From NCBI RefSeq assembly GCF_014851865.1, contig NZ_JACVAM010000001.1:310001-374000 (forward strand): 64,000 nt of DNA, read 5' to 3'. This document shows positions 10,479 through 19,615 of the stretch, one piece after another. The notes beneath the pieces are model-generated. The model was not told the DNA's origin, ran no database searches, and worked only from the letters and a program-made list of their open reading frames with translations. The stretch is from Pseudomonas sp. PDM16 (GTDB lineage: Bacteria; Pseudomonadota; Gammaproteobacteria; Pseudomonadales; Pseudomonadaceae). Every line of letters starts with the position of its first letter. The first letter of the stretch is position 1. A program made the translations under genes and the position numbers.

Positions 10479-11873
10479 ATGACCAATCCTGCCCTGATCG
10501 ATGAGCTGAAGACCCTGGTGGAACCCGGCAAGGTGCTGACCGACGCCGACTCCCTCAACGCCTACGGCAAGGATTGGACCAAGCATTTCGCGCCCGCCCC
10601 GTCCGCCATCGTCTTCCCCAAGACCACCGAGCAGGTGCAGGCCATCGTGCGCTGGGCCAACCAGCACAAGGTCGCCCTGGTGCCTTCTGGCGGCCGCACC
10701 GGCCTGTCCGCCGCCGCCGTCGCCGCCAATGGCGAAGTGGTCGTGGCCTTCGACTACATGAACCAGATCGTCGAGTTCAACGAATTCGACCGCACCGTGG
10801 TGTGCCAGCCGGGCGTGGTGACCAAGCAGCTGCAGCAGTACGCCGAAGACAAGGGTCTGTACTACCCGGTGGACTTCGCCTCCAGCGGTTCCAGCCAGTT
10901 GGGCGGTAACATCGGCACCAACGCCGGCGGGATCAAGGTGATTCGCTACGGCATGACCCGCAACTGGGTAGCCGGCATGAAGGTGGTCACCGGCGCCGGC
11001 GACGTGCTGGAGCTGAACCGCGACCTGATCAAGAACGCCACCGGCTACGACATGCGCCAGCTGTTCATCGGCGCCGAAGGCACCCTGGGCTTCGTCGTCG
11101 AAGCCACCATGCGCCTGGAGCGCGCGCCGAAGAACCTCACCGCGATGGTCCTCGGCACCCCGGACTTCGACTCGATCATGCCGGTGCTGCACGCCTTCCA
11201 GAACAAGCTGGACCTGACCGCCTTCGAGTTCTTCTCGGATAAAGCCCTGGCCAAGATCATGGCCCGTGGCGACGTGCCGCCGGCCTTCGACACCGACTGC
11301 CCGTTCTACGCCCTGCTGGAGTTCGAGGCCACCACCGAGGAAGTCGCCAACCAGGCACTGGAGACCTTCGAGCACTGTGTCGAGCAGGGCTGGGTGGTCG
11401 ACGGCGTGATGAGCCAGAGCCAGCAGCAGCTGGAAAACCTGTGGAAGCTGCGCGAATACATCTCCGAAACCATCAGCCACTGGACGCCGTACAAGAACGA
11501 CATCTCGGTGACCGTCGGCCAGGTGCCAGCCTTCCTGCACGACATCGACCGCATCGTCGAAGCCAACTACCCGGACTTCGAGGTGGTGTGGTTCGGCCAT
11601 ATCGGCGACGGCAATCTGCACCTGAACATCTTGAAGCCGGAGAACCTGTCCAAGGACGAGTTCTTCGCCAAGTGCGCCATCGTCAACAAGTGGGTGTTCG
11701 AGACCGTGCAGAAGTACAACGGCTCGATCAGCGCCGAGCACGGCGTGGGCATGACCAAACGCGACTACCTGCACTACAGCCGCTCGGAGGCCGAGATCGG
11801 CTATATGAAGGCGATCAAGTCGGTGTTCGACCCGAACGGGATCATGAACCCAGGGAAAATTTTCCCGCTCTGA
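10479..11873 (+). CDS. D-2-hydroxyglutarate dehydrogenase (FAD-linked oxidase)
   Basis: 464-residue flavoenzyme of the GlcD/D-lactate dehydrogenase family, corresponding to PA0317 and the P. stutzeri D2HGDH. FAD-binding PCMH domain (VPSGGRTGLSAAAVA about 75-89, GGNIGTNAGGIKVIRYG about 142-158) and a C-terminal FAD-oxidase domain ending HGVGMTKRDYL...MNPGKIFPL. It oxidises D-2-hydroxyglutarate to 2-oxoglutarate and so removes the SerA side product. Start 10479 (MTNPALIDEL) gives the characterised family length; the in-frame ATG at 10434 has no ribosome-binding site. Confidence 0.88.
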   Translation: MTNPALIDELKTLVEPGKVLTDADSLNAYGKDWTKHFAPAPSAIVFPKTTEQVQAIVRWANQHKVALVPSGGRTGLSAAAVAANGEVVVAFDYMNQIVEFNEFDRTVVCQPGVVTKQLQQYAEDKGLYYPVDFASSGSSQLGGNIGTNAGGIKVIRYGMTRNWVAGMKVVTGAGDVLELNRDLIKNATGYDMRQLFIGAEGTLGFVVEATMRLERAPKNLTAMVLGTPDFDSIMPVLHAFQNKLDLTAFEFFSDKALAKIMARGDVPPAFDTDCPFYALLEFEATTEEVANQALETFEHCVEQGWVVDGVMSQSQQQLENLWKLREYISETISHWTPYKNDISVTVGQVPAFLHDIDRIVEANYPDFEVVWFGHIGDGNLHLNILKPENLSKDEFFAKCAIVNKWVFETVQKYNGSISAEHGVGMTKRDYLHYSRSEAEIGYMKAIKSVFDPNGIMNPGKIFPL

Positions 11874-11882
11874 GCCTTACCA

Positions 11883-11971
11883 CCCCTCTCCCCACGGGAG
11901 AGGGGCCGAGGGTGAGGAATGCCGGGCACAGCTCGGTGTCTCCCCCCTAACCCTCTCCCGGAGGGAGAGGG
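11883..11971. repeat. Tandem R3 hairpins (CCCTCTCCC type)
   Basis: Two similar hairpins in a row: CCCCTCTCCC-CAC-GGGAGAGGGG (11883-11905) and CCCTCTCCC-GGA-GGGAGAGGG (11951-11971). A third member is at 15013-15035. They resemble common REP-like intergenic hairpins and may protect or end the dehydrogenase transcript. Confidence 0.65.
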
Positions 11972-12000
11972 AATCAACGCCCTATCCGAGGAGTGGCCCC

Positions 12001-12666
12001 ATGAGCTACCAGCACCAGTACATCGACGGCACCCCGATCCACTTCCCGCTGGGCAAGGTGGTCTGCGTCGGCCGCAACTACGCCGAGCACGCTGCCGAGC
12101 TGAACAACCCGATTCCGACCGAGCCGCTGCTGTTCATCAAGCCGGGCAGCTGCACCGTGCCGATGGATGACGGTTTCGCCATTCCGCAGGACCGGGGTGG
12201 CGTGCACTTCGAGGCGGAGATCGCCGTGCTGATCGGCAAGCCGCTGTCGAAGAAGCCCAGCGAAGAGGAAGTACGCGACGCCATCTCCGGCTTCGCCCCG
12301 GCCCTGGATCTGACCCTGCGCGACGTACAGGCCAAGCTCAAGGAGAAGGGCCTGCCCTGGGAGCTGTCGAAGAGCTTCGACGGCGCCTTCGTGCTAGCGC
12401 CCTTCGTCGCCGCCGACGCGGTCGAGGATGTGCGCGACATCGGCATCCGCCTGAGCATCGACGGCCAGGTGCGCCAGGACGGCAACGCCAGTTCCATGCT
12501 CAACCCGATCATCCCACTGATCCAGCACATCGCCGCTCATTTCAGCCTGCAACCGGGCGACGTGATCTCTACCGGCACCCCTGCCGGTGTCGGCCCACTG
12601 ACCAGCGGAGAAAGCCTGCAGATTGAACTCGTCGGCCTGTCGAGCTTCACCACCCGCGTACTCTGA
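12001..12666 (+). CDS. Fumarylacetoacetate hydrolase family protein
   Basis: 221-residue FAH-fold protein, corresponding to PA0318. VVCVGRNYAEHA near residues 20-31, the metal-binding HFEAEIAVLIGK (about 70-81) and the LDLTLRDVQ and STGTPAGVGPL motifs fit the small YcgM/FahD branch, whose members act as acylpyruvate hydrolases or oxaloacetate decarboxylases. It follows the D-2-hydroxyglutarate dehydrogenase gene on the same strand with R3 hairpins between. Exact substrate uncertain. Confidence 0.85.
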   Translation: MSYQHQYIDGTPIHFPLGKVVCVGRNYAEHAAELNNPIPTEPLLFIKPGSCTVPMDDGFAIPQDRGGVHFEAEIAVLIGKPLSKKPSEEEVRDAISGFAPALDLTLRDVQAKLKEKGLPWELSKSFDGAFVLAPFVAADAVEDVRDIGIRLSIDGQVRQDGNASSMLNPIIPLIQHIAAHFSLQPGDVISTGTPAGVGPLTSGESLQIELVGLSSFTTRVL

Positions 12667-12759
12667 GAAAGGTCGCGGCGGGGCCGCTCCGCCGCTCTTC
12701 ACAGAACTTTCACCCGCGCCGAGTACTCTGAGAGGCTCGATATCCCCGAGCAGTCCCCG

Positions 12760-13689
12760 ATGTCCTTCGCGCTCTCCCTCTCCAGCCGCCGCGGCCTCAC
12801 CCTCGTGCTGGTTGTCGCCCTCGCCTGTACCGTCGCCGTGATTCGTTATCTGCACTGGGATGACCAGGCGCTGCTCTGGTTCAAGGAGCAGAGCGTATCC
12901 ATGGCTGACCGCGACGCCAGCATCTGGCTGCCGGGTTACAAGGTCAGCGTCGAGGGCAAGCCACTGGCTGGCCTGGACGAGGATGAGACATCCGATTTGG
13001 CCTACAGCCCGCTGACCGGTACCCTGTTCACCGTTACCGGCAAGCTGCCGATGCTGGTGGAGCTGAGCCGCACTGGCGAGGTACTGCGACGCATCGCCCT
13101 GAAGGGCTTTTCCAATCCGGAAGGCGTAGCGGTGTTGGAGAACGGCAACATCGCCGTGACCGACGAGCGCAAACGCAACCTGTCGATCTTCGAGCTGACC
13201 GCGGATACCGAAGAACTGGACATCGCCGATGCCCAGCCCTTCGACCTAGGCTTCGCCGATGCCGGCAACAAGGGTTTCGAAGGCATCGCCTGGGACCCGG
13301 CGCAACAACGCCTGCTGCTGGGCAAGGAGCGCGCGCCCACCGCCATGTTCAGTTTGGGCAGCGACGGTCAGCACCTGCTCGACCAGGAGCTGCAGCCACT
13401 GCCCAGTTACGGCCTGGGCATGCGCAACCTGTCGGCGCTCAGCGTCGACCCACGTACCGGCCACATCCTCGCCCTCTCCGCCCAGTCACGCCTGCTGCTG
13501 GAGCTGGACGAGAAGGGCGACCCGGTCAGCTTCATCAGCCTGATTGGCGGACGCAGCGGCCTGGAAGAGCGCATTCCGCGCGCCGAAGGCGTGGCCATGG
13601 ACGAGGACGGCACCATCTACATGGTCAGCGAGCCGAACCTGTTCTACGTGTTCCGCAAGGACGAGCCCTTCACCGCACCACAAGGCTGA
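12760..13689 (+). CDS. SdiA-regulated family beta-propeller protein
   Basis: 309 residues. An N-terminal hydrophobic segment (about residues 8-27, LTLVLVVALACTVAVIRYLH) is followed by a periplasmic-type SdiA-regulated beta-propeller. It is a paralogue of the CarP-like protein at 22004-22927: both carry SIWLPxYxVxV, FNPEG/GDPEA, GNKGFEG and VSEPNLFYVF at matching places. It corresponds to PA0319. Members are linked to calcium responses in P. aeruginosa, but no biochemical activity is established. Confidence 0.8.
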   Translation: MSFALSLSSRRGLTLVLVVALACTVAVIRYLHWDDQALLWFKEQSVSMADRDASIWLPGYKVSVEGKPLAGLDEDETSDLAYSPLTGTLFTVTGKLPMLVELSRTGEVLRRIALKGFSNPEGVAVLENGNIAVTDERKRNLSIFELTADTEELDIADAQPFDLGFADAGNKGFEGIAWDPAQQRLLLGKERAPTAMFSLGSDGQHLLDQELQPLPSYGLGMRNLSALSVDPRTGHILALSAQSRLLLELDEKGDPVSFISLIGGRSGLEERIPRAEGVAMDEDGTIYMVSEPNLFYVFRKDEPFTAPQG

Positions 13690-13863
13690 GAACCTACTTA
13701 TGCTTTGCTGCGCATCGGCCAGGCTGTGTTGAAAGCCAACTGGATCGCCAGCCCGGTCGAAATGCTCATTTACCATTCGTAAACTCGCGTGCGAGCCCAG
13801 TCCGCTTCCTCACCGGCTTTCGCCTTGCCTGGCTCTAGCTCGCAAGAGCCTAAGCAGGTTCTA
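13689..13863. repeat. Dispersed palindromic element R1, copy E (minus orientation)
   Basis: Fills the gap between two convergent genes. Terminal inverted repeat GAGAACCTACTTA / TAAGCAGGTTCTA, outer arms GAAAGCC (13731-13737) and GGCTTTC (13815-13821), core TTTAC-CATTC-GTAAA (13769-13783). Its left end overlaps the TGA stop codon of the upstream propeller gene. Confidence 0.75.
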
Positions 13864-13868
13864 GGCGT

Positions 13869-14903
13869 TTAACGGGTAACGCTGTCGAAGCCCTGCAGCA
13901 CGTTGATGGCGTTGATGCCGATCTCCTCCACCGCATAGCCACCCTCCATGACAAATAGGGTCTGCAGGCCCAGCGCGCCGATGACCTCGCCCATGCGCAG
14001 GTAGTCCGGGCTGTCCAGCTTGAACTGCGAAATCGGGTCTTCCTTGAAGGTGTCTACCCCCAACGACACCACCAGCGCGTCCGGTGCGTAGGCGGCGATC
14101 TGTCGGCAGGCGGCGGCCAGCGCCAGGCTCCAGGCCGACCAGTCACTGCCGGCGGCCAGCGGGTAGTTGAAGTTGAAGCCGCGACCTACGCCCTCGCCCT
14201 TCTCGTCGGCATAGCCGAGGAAGAACGGATACTCGAAGCGCGGGTCGCCGTGGATCGAGGTGAACAGCACGTCGGCGCGGTCGTAGAAGATGTCCTGGGT
14301 ACCGTTGCCGTGGTGGTAATCCACGTCGAGAACGGCTACCCGGCTGGCACCCTGGTCGAGCATGGCCTGGACAGCGATGGCGGCATTGTTGAAATAGCAG
14401 TAGCCGCCCATGTAGTCGGCGGCGGCGTGGTGGCCTGGTGGACGGCACAGGGAGAACACCCCGCGCGCCCCCTTGGCCAACTCGGCCTGGCCGGTCAGCG
14501 CCACGTTCACCGAGCTGCTCACCGCCTGCCAGGTGCCTGCAGTGATGGGTACGCCAGCATCGAAGCTGTAGTAGCCGAAGCGCCCATCGACACTGTCGGG
14601 AATGGTCTGCCGCAGGCGCCGGTTGGGCCAGGTGAACGGCAGCATGTCGTAGTCGCGACCCATCGCCTGCCATTCGGCCCAGGCGCCCTTGAGGAAGTGC
14701 ACGAAGCCTTCGTCGTGCACCCGCAGGATCGGCTCCAAACCGAACTCGCGCGGCGCCGCCACCTCGCCCAGCTTCACCTTCTGCGCACGCGCCAAAACCA
14801 TGTCGGCGCGGCTGGGCTTCTCGAAGCAGGGCGTGAGCTGGCCGTCGATCAGTTCGAACTTGCCGTGGTGCAGGTGATGGTCGTCGCTGTAAATCGTCAG
14901 CAT
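13869..14903 (-). CDS. aphB: Acetylpolyamine amidohydrolase (class II HDAC-like)
   Basis: 344-residue histone-deacetylase-fold enzyme, corresponding to PA0321 (AphB). Catalytic His pair in CRPPGHHAAADYMGGYCYF, zinc ligands in VLDVDYHHGNGTQDIF, and the substrate-loop Tyr near VMEGGYAVEEIG. It hydrolyses acetyl-putrescine or acetyl-cadaverine to the free polyamine plus acetate. Start 14903 (MLTIYSDDHHLH) follows GGGGAG and is the conserved N-terminus; the longer frame to 15041 is not supported. It lies downstream of a polyamine ABC transporter on the same strand, so uptake and deacetylation are probably linked. Confidence 0.9.
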   Translation of the reverse strand: MLTIYSDDHHLHHGKFELIDGQLTPCFEKPSRADMVLARAQKVKLGEVAAPREFGLEPILRVHDEGFVHFLKGAWAEWQAMGRDYDMLPFTWPNRRLRQTIPDSVDGRFGYYSFDAGVPITAGTWQAVSSSVNVALTGQAELAKGARGVFSLCRPPGHHAAADYMGGYCYFNNAAIAVQAMLDQGASRVAVLDVDYHHGNGTQDIFYDRADVLFTSIHGDPRFEYPFFLGYADEKGEGVGRGFNFNYPLAAGSDWSAWSLALAAACRQIAAYAPDALVVSLGVDTFKEDPISQFKLDSPDYLRMGEVIGALGLQTLFVMEGGYAVEEIGINAINVLQGFDSVTR

Positions 14904-15012
14904 GAGGGGCTCCCCGGACTCGCAAGGGTCCGTGAAATGAGGGAATGAATCTTCCTGTCGGGATGGTTCAGGCGAGGATCGAAGCACCCTCACCCCTACA
15001 CGGGCCGCCCAG

Positions 15013-15035
15013 CCCCTCTCCCGATGAGAGAGGGG
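15013..15035. repeat. R3 hairpin (CCCTCTCCC type), third copy
   Basis: CCCCTCTC and GAGAGGGG pair around a seven-base loop, just past the stop codon of the polyamine-binding protein gene. Same type as the pair at 11883-11971. Confidence 0.55.
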
Positions 15036-15045
15036 AGCCAAGCGC

Positions 15046-16089
15046 TTATTTCTTCAATTTGGTCCAGACCTTGGTACGCAACGACAGGGCCTTGGGCGAG
15101 CAGAGCTTGAAGGGGCGCAGGCGTTCGAGCTTGTCCTGCGGGGTGTTGATCGCCGGATCGTCGAACAGGGCCTTCTCCATGAACTGCTCGGAGCCGGCCA
15201 CGGCGTTGTGGTACTTGGCGAAGTTGGAGGCGGCGGCGATGTTCTCCGGCTGCAGCATCCAGTTGATGAACACATGCGCCTCCTCGACGTTGGTCGCGCC
15301 CTTGGGGATCACGAAGTTGTCGATGAAGGTCGAAATGCCTTCCTTCGGATAGACGTAGACCAGCGAACCGCGCTGCTCCTTGGCACGGTGGAAGGCGCCA
15401 TTCCACTGCTGGTGCATGGCCACTTCGCCGGCCGCCATGCGTTCGATGGTGCCGTCGCTGTTGTACATGGCGAGCATGTCCTTCTGCTGGCTCAGCAGCT
15501 CCATAATCTTCTTCACCTCCTGCGGGTCCTCGGTGCAGCGGTCGATGCCGAGGTAGAAGGCGGCCGGCGGAAACAGGTCGTCCATCGAGTTGAGCGCTAC
15601 CACCTTGCCCTTCAGCTCGGCTGGCGGGGCGAAGAACGGCCCCCAGCTCTCGTCGAGCTTGCCGCCCGGTACCTGGGCGCTGTCGTAGCTGTAGCCGGTG
15701 GTGCCCCACAGGTAGGGCACGCTGTAGTCATGCGCCGGGTCGAAGTCGAGCTTCTGGAAGGTCGGCGTCAGGTTGGCCAGGTTCGGCAGCTTGTTCTTGT
15801 CGAACTTCTGCAGCAGGTCCTCCTGGACCATGATCTGGATGAAGCTGTCCGACGGCACCACCACGTCGTAGTTGCCGCCGCCGGCCTTGAGCTTGGCCAG
15901 CAGCGTCTCGTTGGAGTCGTAGGCATCCAGGGTGGCCTTGATGCCGGTGTCGGCCTCGAACTTCTTCAGCAGTTCCGGCGGGTAGTAGTCCGACCAGTTG
16001 GCGAAGTTCAGGCTGCCGGCAGCCTGAGCGGCGCCGGAGAGGCCGAGGGCGAGAACAACGGATAGCGCGAGCGGGGTACGACGGATCAT
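15046..16089 (-). CDS. Polyamine ABC transporter periplasmic binding protein
   Basis: 347-residue PotD/PotF-family lipid-free binding protein, corresponding to PA0323. Signal peptide MIRRTPLALSVVLALGLSGAAQA, then LNFANWSDYYPPELLKKFE and the typical second-lobe residues WGTTGYSYD and IDNFVIPKGA. It is the last gene of a four-gene operon (ATPase, two permeases, binding protein), ten bases behind the permease. Ligand preference among polyamines cannot be told from sequence; SpuD and SpuE in this window are distant paralogues. Confidence 0.88.
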   Translation of the reverse strand: MIRRTPLALSVVLALGLSGAAQAAGSLNFANWSDYYPPELLKKFEADTGIKATLDAYDSNETLLAKLKAGGGNYDVVVPSDSFIQIMVQEDLLQKFDKNKLPNLANLTPTFQKLDFDPAHDYSVPYLWGTTGYSYDSAQVPGGKLDESWGPFFAPPAELKGKVVALNSMDDLFPPAAFYLGIDRCTEDPQEVKKIMELLSQQKDMLAMYNSDGTIERMAAGEVAMHQQWNGAFHRAKEQRGSLVYVYPKEGISTFIDNFVIPKGATNVEEAHVFINWMLQPENIAAASNFAKYHNAVAGSEQFMEKALFDDPAINTPQDKLERLRPFKLCSPKALSLRTKVWTKLKK

Positions 16090-16099
16090 GGTCTGGCTC

Positions 16100-16888
16100 C
16101 TAGCGTTTGCGTTGGCCTAAGTAGTACGACAGGGTTACAAAAAGAATGGAAAGCACGAGCATGATCGAGGAAATCGCATTGATCTTCGGCGATATGCCCA
16201 TGCGGATCGAACTGAAGATGTACACCGGCAGGGTGGTCGAGCCGGCGCCAGCGACGAAGTAGGTGATGACGAAGTCGTCCATCGAGATGATGAACGCCAG
16301 CATCGCCCCGGAGAGGATGCCGGGCAGCAGCAGTGGGAAGCTGACCCGCCAGAAGGCGCGCCAGGGCGAGGCGTACAGATCGGCGGCAGCTTCCAGCAGG
16401 CGCGGATCCATGCCCTGCAGGCGGGCGCGGATCGGCAGATAGGCAAACGGCGTGCAGAACACCACGTGGGCGATAAGGATGGTCAAAAGGGAAAGTTTCA
16501 AGCCGATAAAGGCGAAGAACATCAGGATGGCCACCGCGCAGACGATGTCCGGCACCAGCAGCGGCAGGCCAAGCACGCCCTGCAGCGCGCCCTGGCCACG
16601 GAAGCGCCGGCCATGCATGCCCAGCGCTGCCAGGGTCGCCAGGCAGGTGGAGATCAGCGTGGCGCTCACGGCGATGATCAGTGAGTTCTTCGCCGCGCGG
16701 AGAATCTCCGGGTCATTGGCCACCACCCCATACCACTTGAAGCTGAAGCCCTGCCACAGGGTGGCCGACTGGCCGGCGTTGAAACTCAGCGCCACCAGCA
16801 CGATGATCGGGATGTAGAGGAAGGCGAAGAATCCCCAGGCCATAGGGCGCACGCCGGTGAAGCGCCACAGTGGGCCCTGCAGGTTCAT
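16100..16888 (-). CDS. Polyamine ABC transporter permease (PotC type)
   Basis: 262-residue inner-membrane permease with about six hydrophobic segments and the EAA loop LLEAAADLYASPWRAFWRVSFP (near residues 165-186) that docks on the ATPase. It corresponds to PA0324. Its start overlaps the stop of the PotB-type permease gene (ATGA), indicating translational coupling. Confidence 0.88.
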   Translation of the reverse strand: MNLQGPLWRFTGVRPMAWGFFAFLYIPIIVLVALSFNAGQSATLWQGFSFKWYGVVANDPEILRAAKNSLIIAVSATLISTCLATLAALGMHGRRFRGQGALQGVLGLPLLVPDIVCAVAILMFFAFIGLKLSLLTILIAHVVFCTPFAYLPIRARLQGMDPRLLEAAADLYASPWRAFWRVSFPLLLPGILSGAMLAFIISMDDFVITYFVAGAGSTTLPVYIFSSIRMGISPKINAISSIMLVLSILFVTLSYYLGQRKR

Positions 16889-17793
16889 GCGCGCACCTCC
16901 TGGCCACGCTGGCGCAGGCCGTTGAACAACAAGGCCAGCAACACCAGGCTGAACAGCGAGAAGGCCAGCGCCGAACCCAGCGGCCAGTTATGCCCGGAGC
17001 CGAACTGCAGCTGCACCAAATTGCCGATCATTAGCGCCTTACCACCCCCGAGCAGCTCGGGGATGATGTAGTTACCCAGCGCCGGGATGAACACCAGGGT
17101 CGCCCCGGCCAGCATGCCGGGCAGCGCCAGCGGCAGGATCACCCTTTTCAGCGCCTGCCAGCGGTTGGCGCCGAGGTCGAACGCCGCCTCCACCAGGCGC
17201 CAGTCGAGCTTCTCCAGGCTGGTGTAGATCGGCAGCACCATGAACGGCAGGAAGCTGTAGAGCAGGCCGATCATCACCGCACCGTTGCTGTACAGCAGGC
17301 CGATACTGCCCTCCGGCACACCGAACACGCCCAGCGCGCCATCCACCAGCCCACCATTGCGCAGCAGCAGCATCCAGGCATAGACCCGCACCAGCAGGTT
17401 GGTCCAGAACGGCACCGTGACTAGAAACAGCAGCAGGTTGCGCTTCTTCTCGCTCTGCAACGCCAGGTACAGCGCCGTAGGAAAGCCGATCAGCAGGCAG
17501 CCAACGGTGGTCGCCACGGCCAGCCAGAAGGAGCGCTGGAAGATGCCCAGATAGTCGGTGTTGAACACCAGGCTGTCATCGAAATCGCGCTCGTAGAGAA
17601 AGCTGACGTATGCCTCCGTCGAGTACTCGCCCCACTTCACTCCGCCGTAGTCGCCGGGCTGCAGGAAGGACACCAGCAGCATGATCACCAGTGGCGCGAC
17701 CAGGAACACCGCCAGCACCGCCATGCCCGGCGCGATCAGGCCGAGACGGCTCAGCAGTTGGCGACGCTCGGCCAGTTGCTTGGGGCTCTTCAT
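16885..17793 (-). CDS. Polyamine ABC transporter permease (PotB type)
   Basis: 302-residue permease of the PotB/PotH type, corresponding to PA0325. N-terminal membrane segment ([21 protein letters not shown]), further segments and the EAA loop [22 protein letters not shown]. It overlaps the ATPase gene upstream and the second permease downstream by four bases each, so the operon is translated as a coupled unit. Confidence 0.88.
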   Translation of the reverse strand: MKSPKQLAERRQLLSRLGLIAPGMAVLAVFLVAPLVIMLLVSFLQPGDYGGVKWGEYSTEAYVSFLYERDFDDSLVFNTDYLGIFQRSFWLAVATTVGCLLIGFPTALYLALQSEKKRNLLLFLVTVPFWTNLLVRVYAWMLLLRNGGLVDGALGVFGVPEGSIGLLYSNGAVMIGLLYSFLPFMVLPIYTSLEKLDWRLVEAAFDLGANRWQALKRVILPLALPGMLAGATLVFIPALGNYIIPELLGGGKALMIGNLVQLQFGSGHNWPLGSALAFSLFSLVLLALLFNGLRQRGQEVRA

Positions 17794-18839
17794 TCGCTCA
17801 GCACCCGGATAGCGGCCGCCGGGACATCCAGACGCACCTGGGCACCCCGCTGCAAGGGCGGGCGCACCCCGCCGCGGTTCTGTTGGCGCACGCGGAAGCC
17901 CGATTGGCCGGCAACTCTGAGCAGGTAGAGGGTATCGGTGCCGATGTAGACCACCTCCTCCACCTCGCCCGTCAGGTTGCCAGACTCACTCAGCGCCACC
18001 CGCTCAGGGCGAATGGCCACGGTCACCGCGCCCTGAGCGACGGCGTATCCGGGCAGGGTCTGGCCGTCGGCCAACTGCAACTGCTCGCCGACCGCGCAGG
18101 CTTCGAGGAAATTGGTCTCGCCGATGAAATCGGCCACCGTGCGATTGACCGGGCTTTCGTAGATCTCGCTCGGCGTGCCGATCTGCAGGATGCGCCCCTT
18201 GCTCATCACCGCGATGCGGTCGGACATGGTCAGCGCTTCTTCCTGGTCGTGGGTGACGAAGATGAAGGTAATGCCGGTCTCGGCCTGCAGGCGCTTGAGC
18301 TCGATCTGCATTTCCTTGCGCAACTTCATGTCCAGCGCCGAAAGCGACTCGTCGAGCAGCAGCACCTTGGGCCGACTGGCCAGCGCGCGGGCTAGGGCAA
18401 TGCGCTGTTGCTGGCCGCCGGAGAGCTGGTCGGCGCGGCGGTTGCCAACGTCCGGCAACTTCACTAGCGCCAGCATGCGCTCCACCGTGGCGGCGATCTC
18501 GGCCTTGGGCTTGCCCTGCATCTCCAGGCCGAAGCCGATGTTCTGCGCCACCGTCATGTGCGGGAACAGTGCGTAACTCTGGAACACGGTGTTGACCGGG
18601 CGGCGGAAGGGCGGGAGGTCCTGCATCGGCTCGCCGTACAGGCGGATCACCCCGGCGGAGGGCTGCTCAAAACCGGCGATCAGCCGCAACAACGTGGTCT
18701 TGCCGCAACCCGAAGGGCCGAGCAGGGTGAAGAATTCGTTGTCGCGGATTTCCAGGGAGACTTCGTCCAGGGCCTTATGGCCACTGCCAACGGCGCCGTA
18801 CTCCATGCTCAGGGTTTCGATCGAGATCGCACTGCTCAT
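17790..18839 (-). CDS. Polyamine ABC transporter ATP-binding protein (PotA type)
   Basis: 349 residues, corresponding to PA0326. Walker [10 protein letters not shown], signature [15 protein letters not shown], Walker [13 protein letters not shown], switch His in [10 protein letters not shown], and a C-terminal TOBE domain. The Walker B/D-loop reads DESLSALD where DEPLSALD is usual. Start 18839 ([10 protein letters not shown]) is preceded by AGGAG at ten bases; an in-frame start seven codons earlier lacks one. First gene of the transporter operon; direct repeats about 100 bases upstream may regulate it. Confidence 0.9.
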   Translation of the reverse strand: MSSAISIETLSMEYGAVGSGHKALDEVSLEIRDNEFFTLLGPSGCGKTTLLRLIAGFEQPSAGVIRLYGEPMQDLPPFRRPVNTVFQSYALFPHMTVAQNIGFGLEMQGKPKAEIAATVERMLALVKLPDVGNRRADQLSGGQQQRIALARALASRPKVLLLDESLSALDMKLRKEMQIELKRLQAETGITFIFVTHDQEEALTMSDRIAVMSKGRILQIGTPSEIYESPVNRTVADFIGETNFLEACAVGEQLQLADGQTLPGYAVAQGAVTVAIRPERVALSESGNLTGEVEEVVYIGTDTLYLLRVAGQSGFRVRQQNRGGVRPPLQRGAQVRLDVPAAAIRVLSE

Positions 18840-18944
18840 CCGCGAATAGCTCCTAACCAATTGTTTTTATTGGCGATTAAGAGGCAGAAAGCGGCCAAGT
18901 GGCCTTGCGATCGATTCTAGGCAGCACCGCGCTTGCGGCAGAAC

Positions 18945-18975
18945 GATAGATGCGGACAAAAGGGGATAGATGTGG
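18945..18975. promoter_or_regulatory. Direct repeats GATAGATGYGG upstream of the polyamine transporter operon
   Basis: GATAGATGCGG (18945-18955) and GATAGATGTGG (18965-18975) are spaced 20 bases apart, two helical turns, the arrangement of sites for tandem dimers on one DNA face. They lie 106-136 bases upstream of the PotA-type gene in the 288-base interval before the divergent orphan gene. No specific regulator was recognised. Confidence 0.35.
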
Positions 18976-19127
18976 CCAAGTTGTATGCATCCACTATGAA
19001 CGGATATAGCGCTCTTTTAGGAGAGGAAGCGACTGGCAGCCTATCTGGAATCACGCTAAAACTTTGAGCAGGTCTAGGCCGCCCTGATGGGTCGCTGACA
19101 AAACGGACAAAGCAACAAGGAGGTCGC

Positions 19128-19601
19128 GTGGAGAACATCCAACCACCAAAAATCCGGCCAGCATCAGCTCTCTACTGGCAAGAGCCCCGTCGGAAAATTT
19201 TCTGGATACTCGTTAGCGCTTTTCTTTGTGCAACCTACGTAATCAGCATCGCCTCTGCAGCAGCATTCAATTTCTCCCTTTCCTCCCTACCTCCATGGCT
19301 GCGAGGCGGTGCTGTTGTTGGCGCGTTATTGCTAGCACTACTGCCGATTCTTTTCTGGTGGCGTCAGACTTGGCACTTCGAGACATGGATTCAACAGAAC
19401 CCGCTCAACCTGACTGAAGCCGCTCTGGAGTTTGAGAAAACTCGCTTCAAGACAAACAGCGAGTTTGCCCGCGCTTTATGGTCAGCCATCGTCGTGATCT
19501 TTACGGCACTACTTATCACCACGGCTCTCAAGTCGGAGCCACATACAAAGCCAAAGAGCTGCTCCCAGCAGCCGGAGCTCGTAAACCAGGTTGGACAATA
19601 G
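19128..19601 (+). CDS. Hypothetical three-segment membrane protein
   Basis: 157 residues, not recognised. GTG start with an exact AAGGAGGT upstream. Three hydrophobic segments, about residues 24-46, 61-79 and 115-134, with a soluble loop NPLNLTEAALEFEKTRFKTN between the second and third. Codon use and base composition are visibly more A+T-rich than in all neighbours (AAA, TTT, TTA are frequent), which suggests recent acquisition. Single gene between the transporter operon and the FAD monooxygenase; no function is proposed. Confidence 0.6.
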   Translation: MENIQPPKIRPASALYWQEPRRKIFWILVSAFLCATYVISIASAAAFNFSLSSLPPWLRGGAVVGALLLALLPILFWWRQTWHFETWIQQNPLNLTEAALEFEKTRFKTNSEFARALWSAIVVIFTALLITTALKSEPHTKPKSCSQQPELVNQVGQ

Positions 19602-19615
19602 GTGTCCTGGCCGCC

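Noticed and set aside
11883..15035. R3 (CCCTCTCCC/GGGAGAGGG) hairpins as a novel element
   Set aside because: Such hairpins are common REP-like sequences in many high-GC bacteria; only three simple copies are seen.
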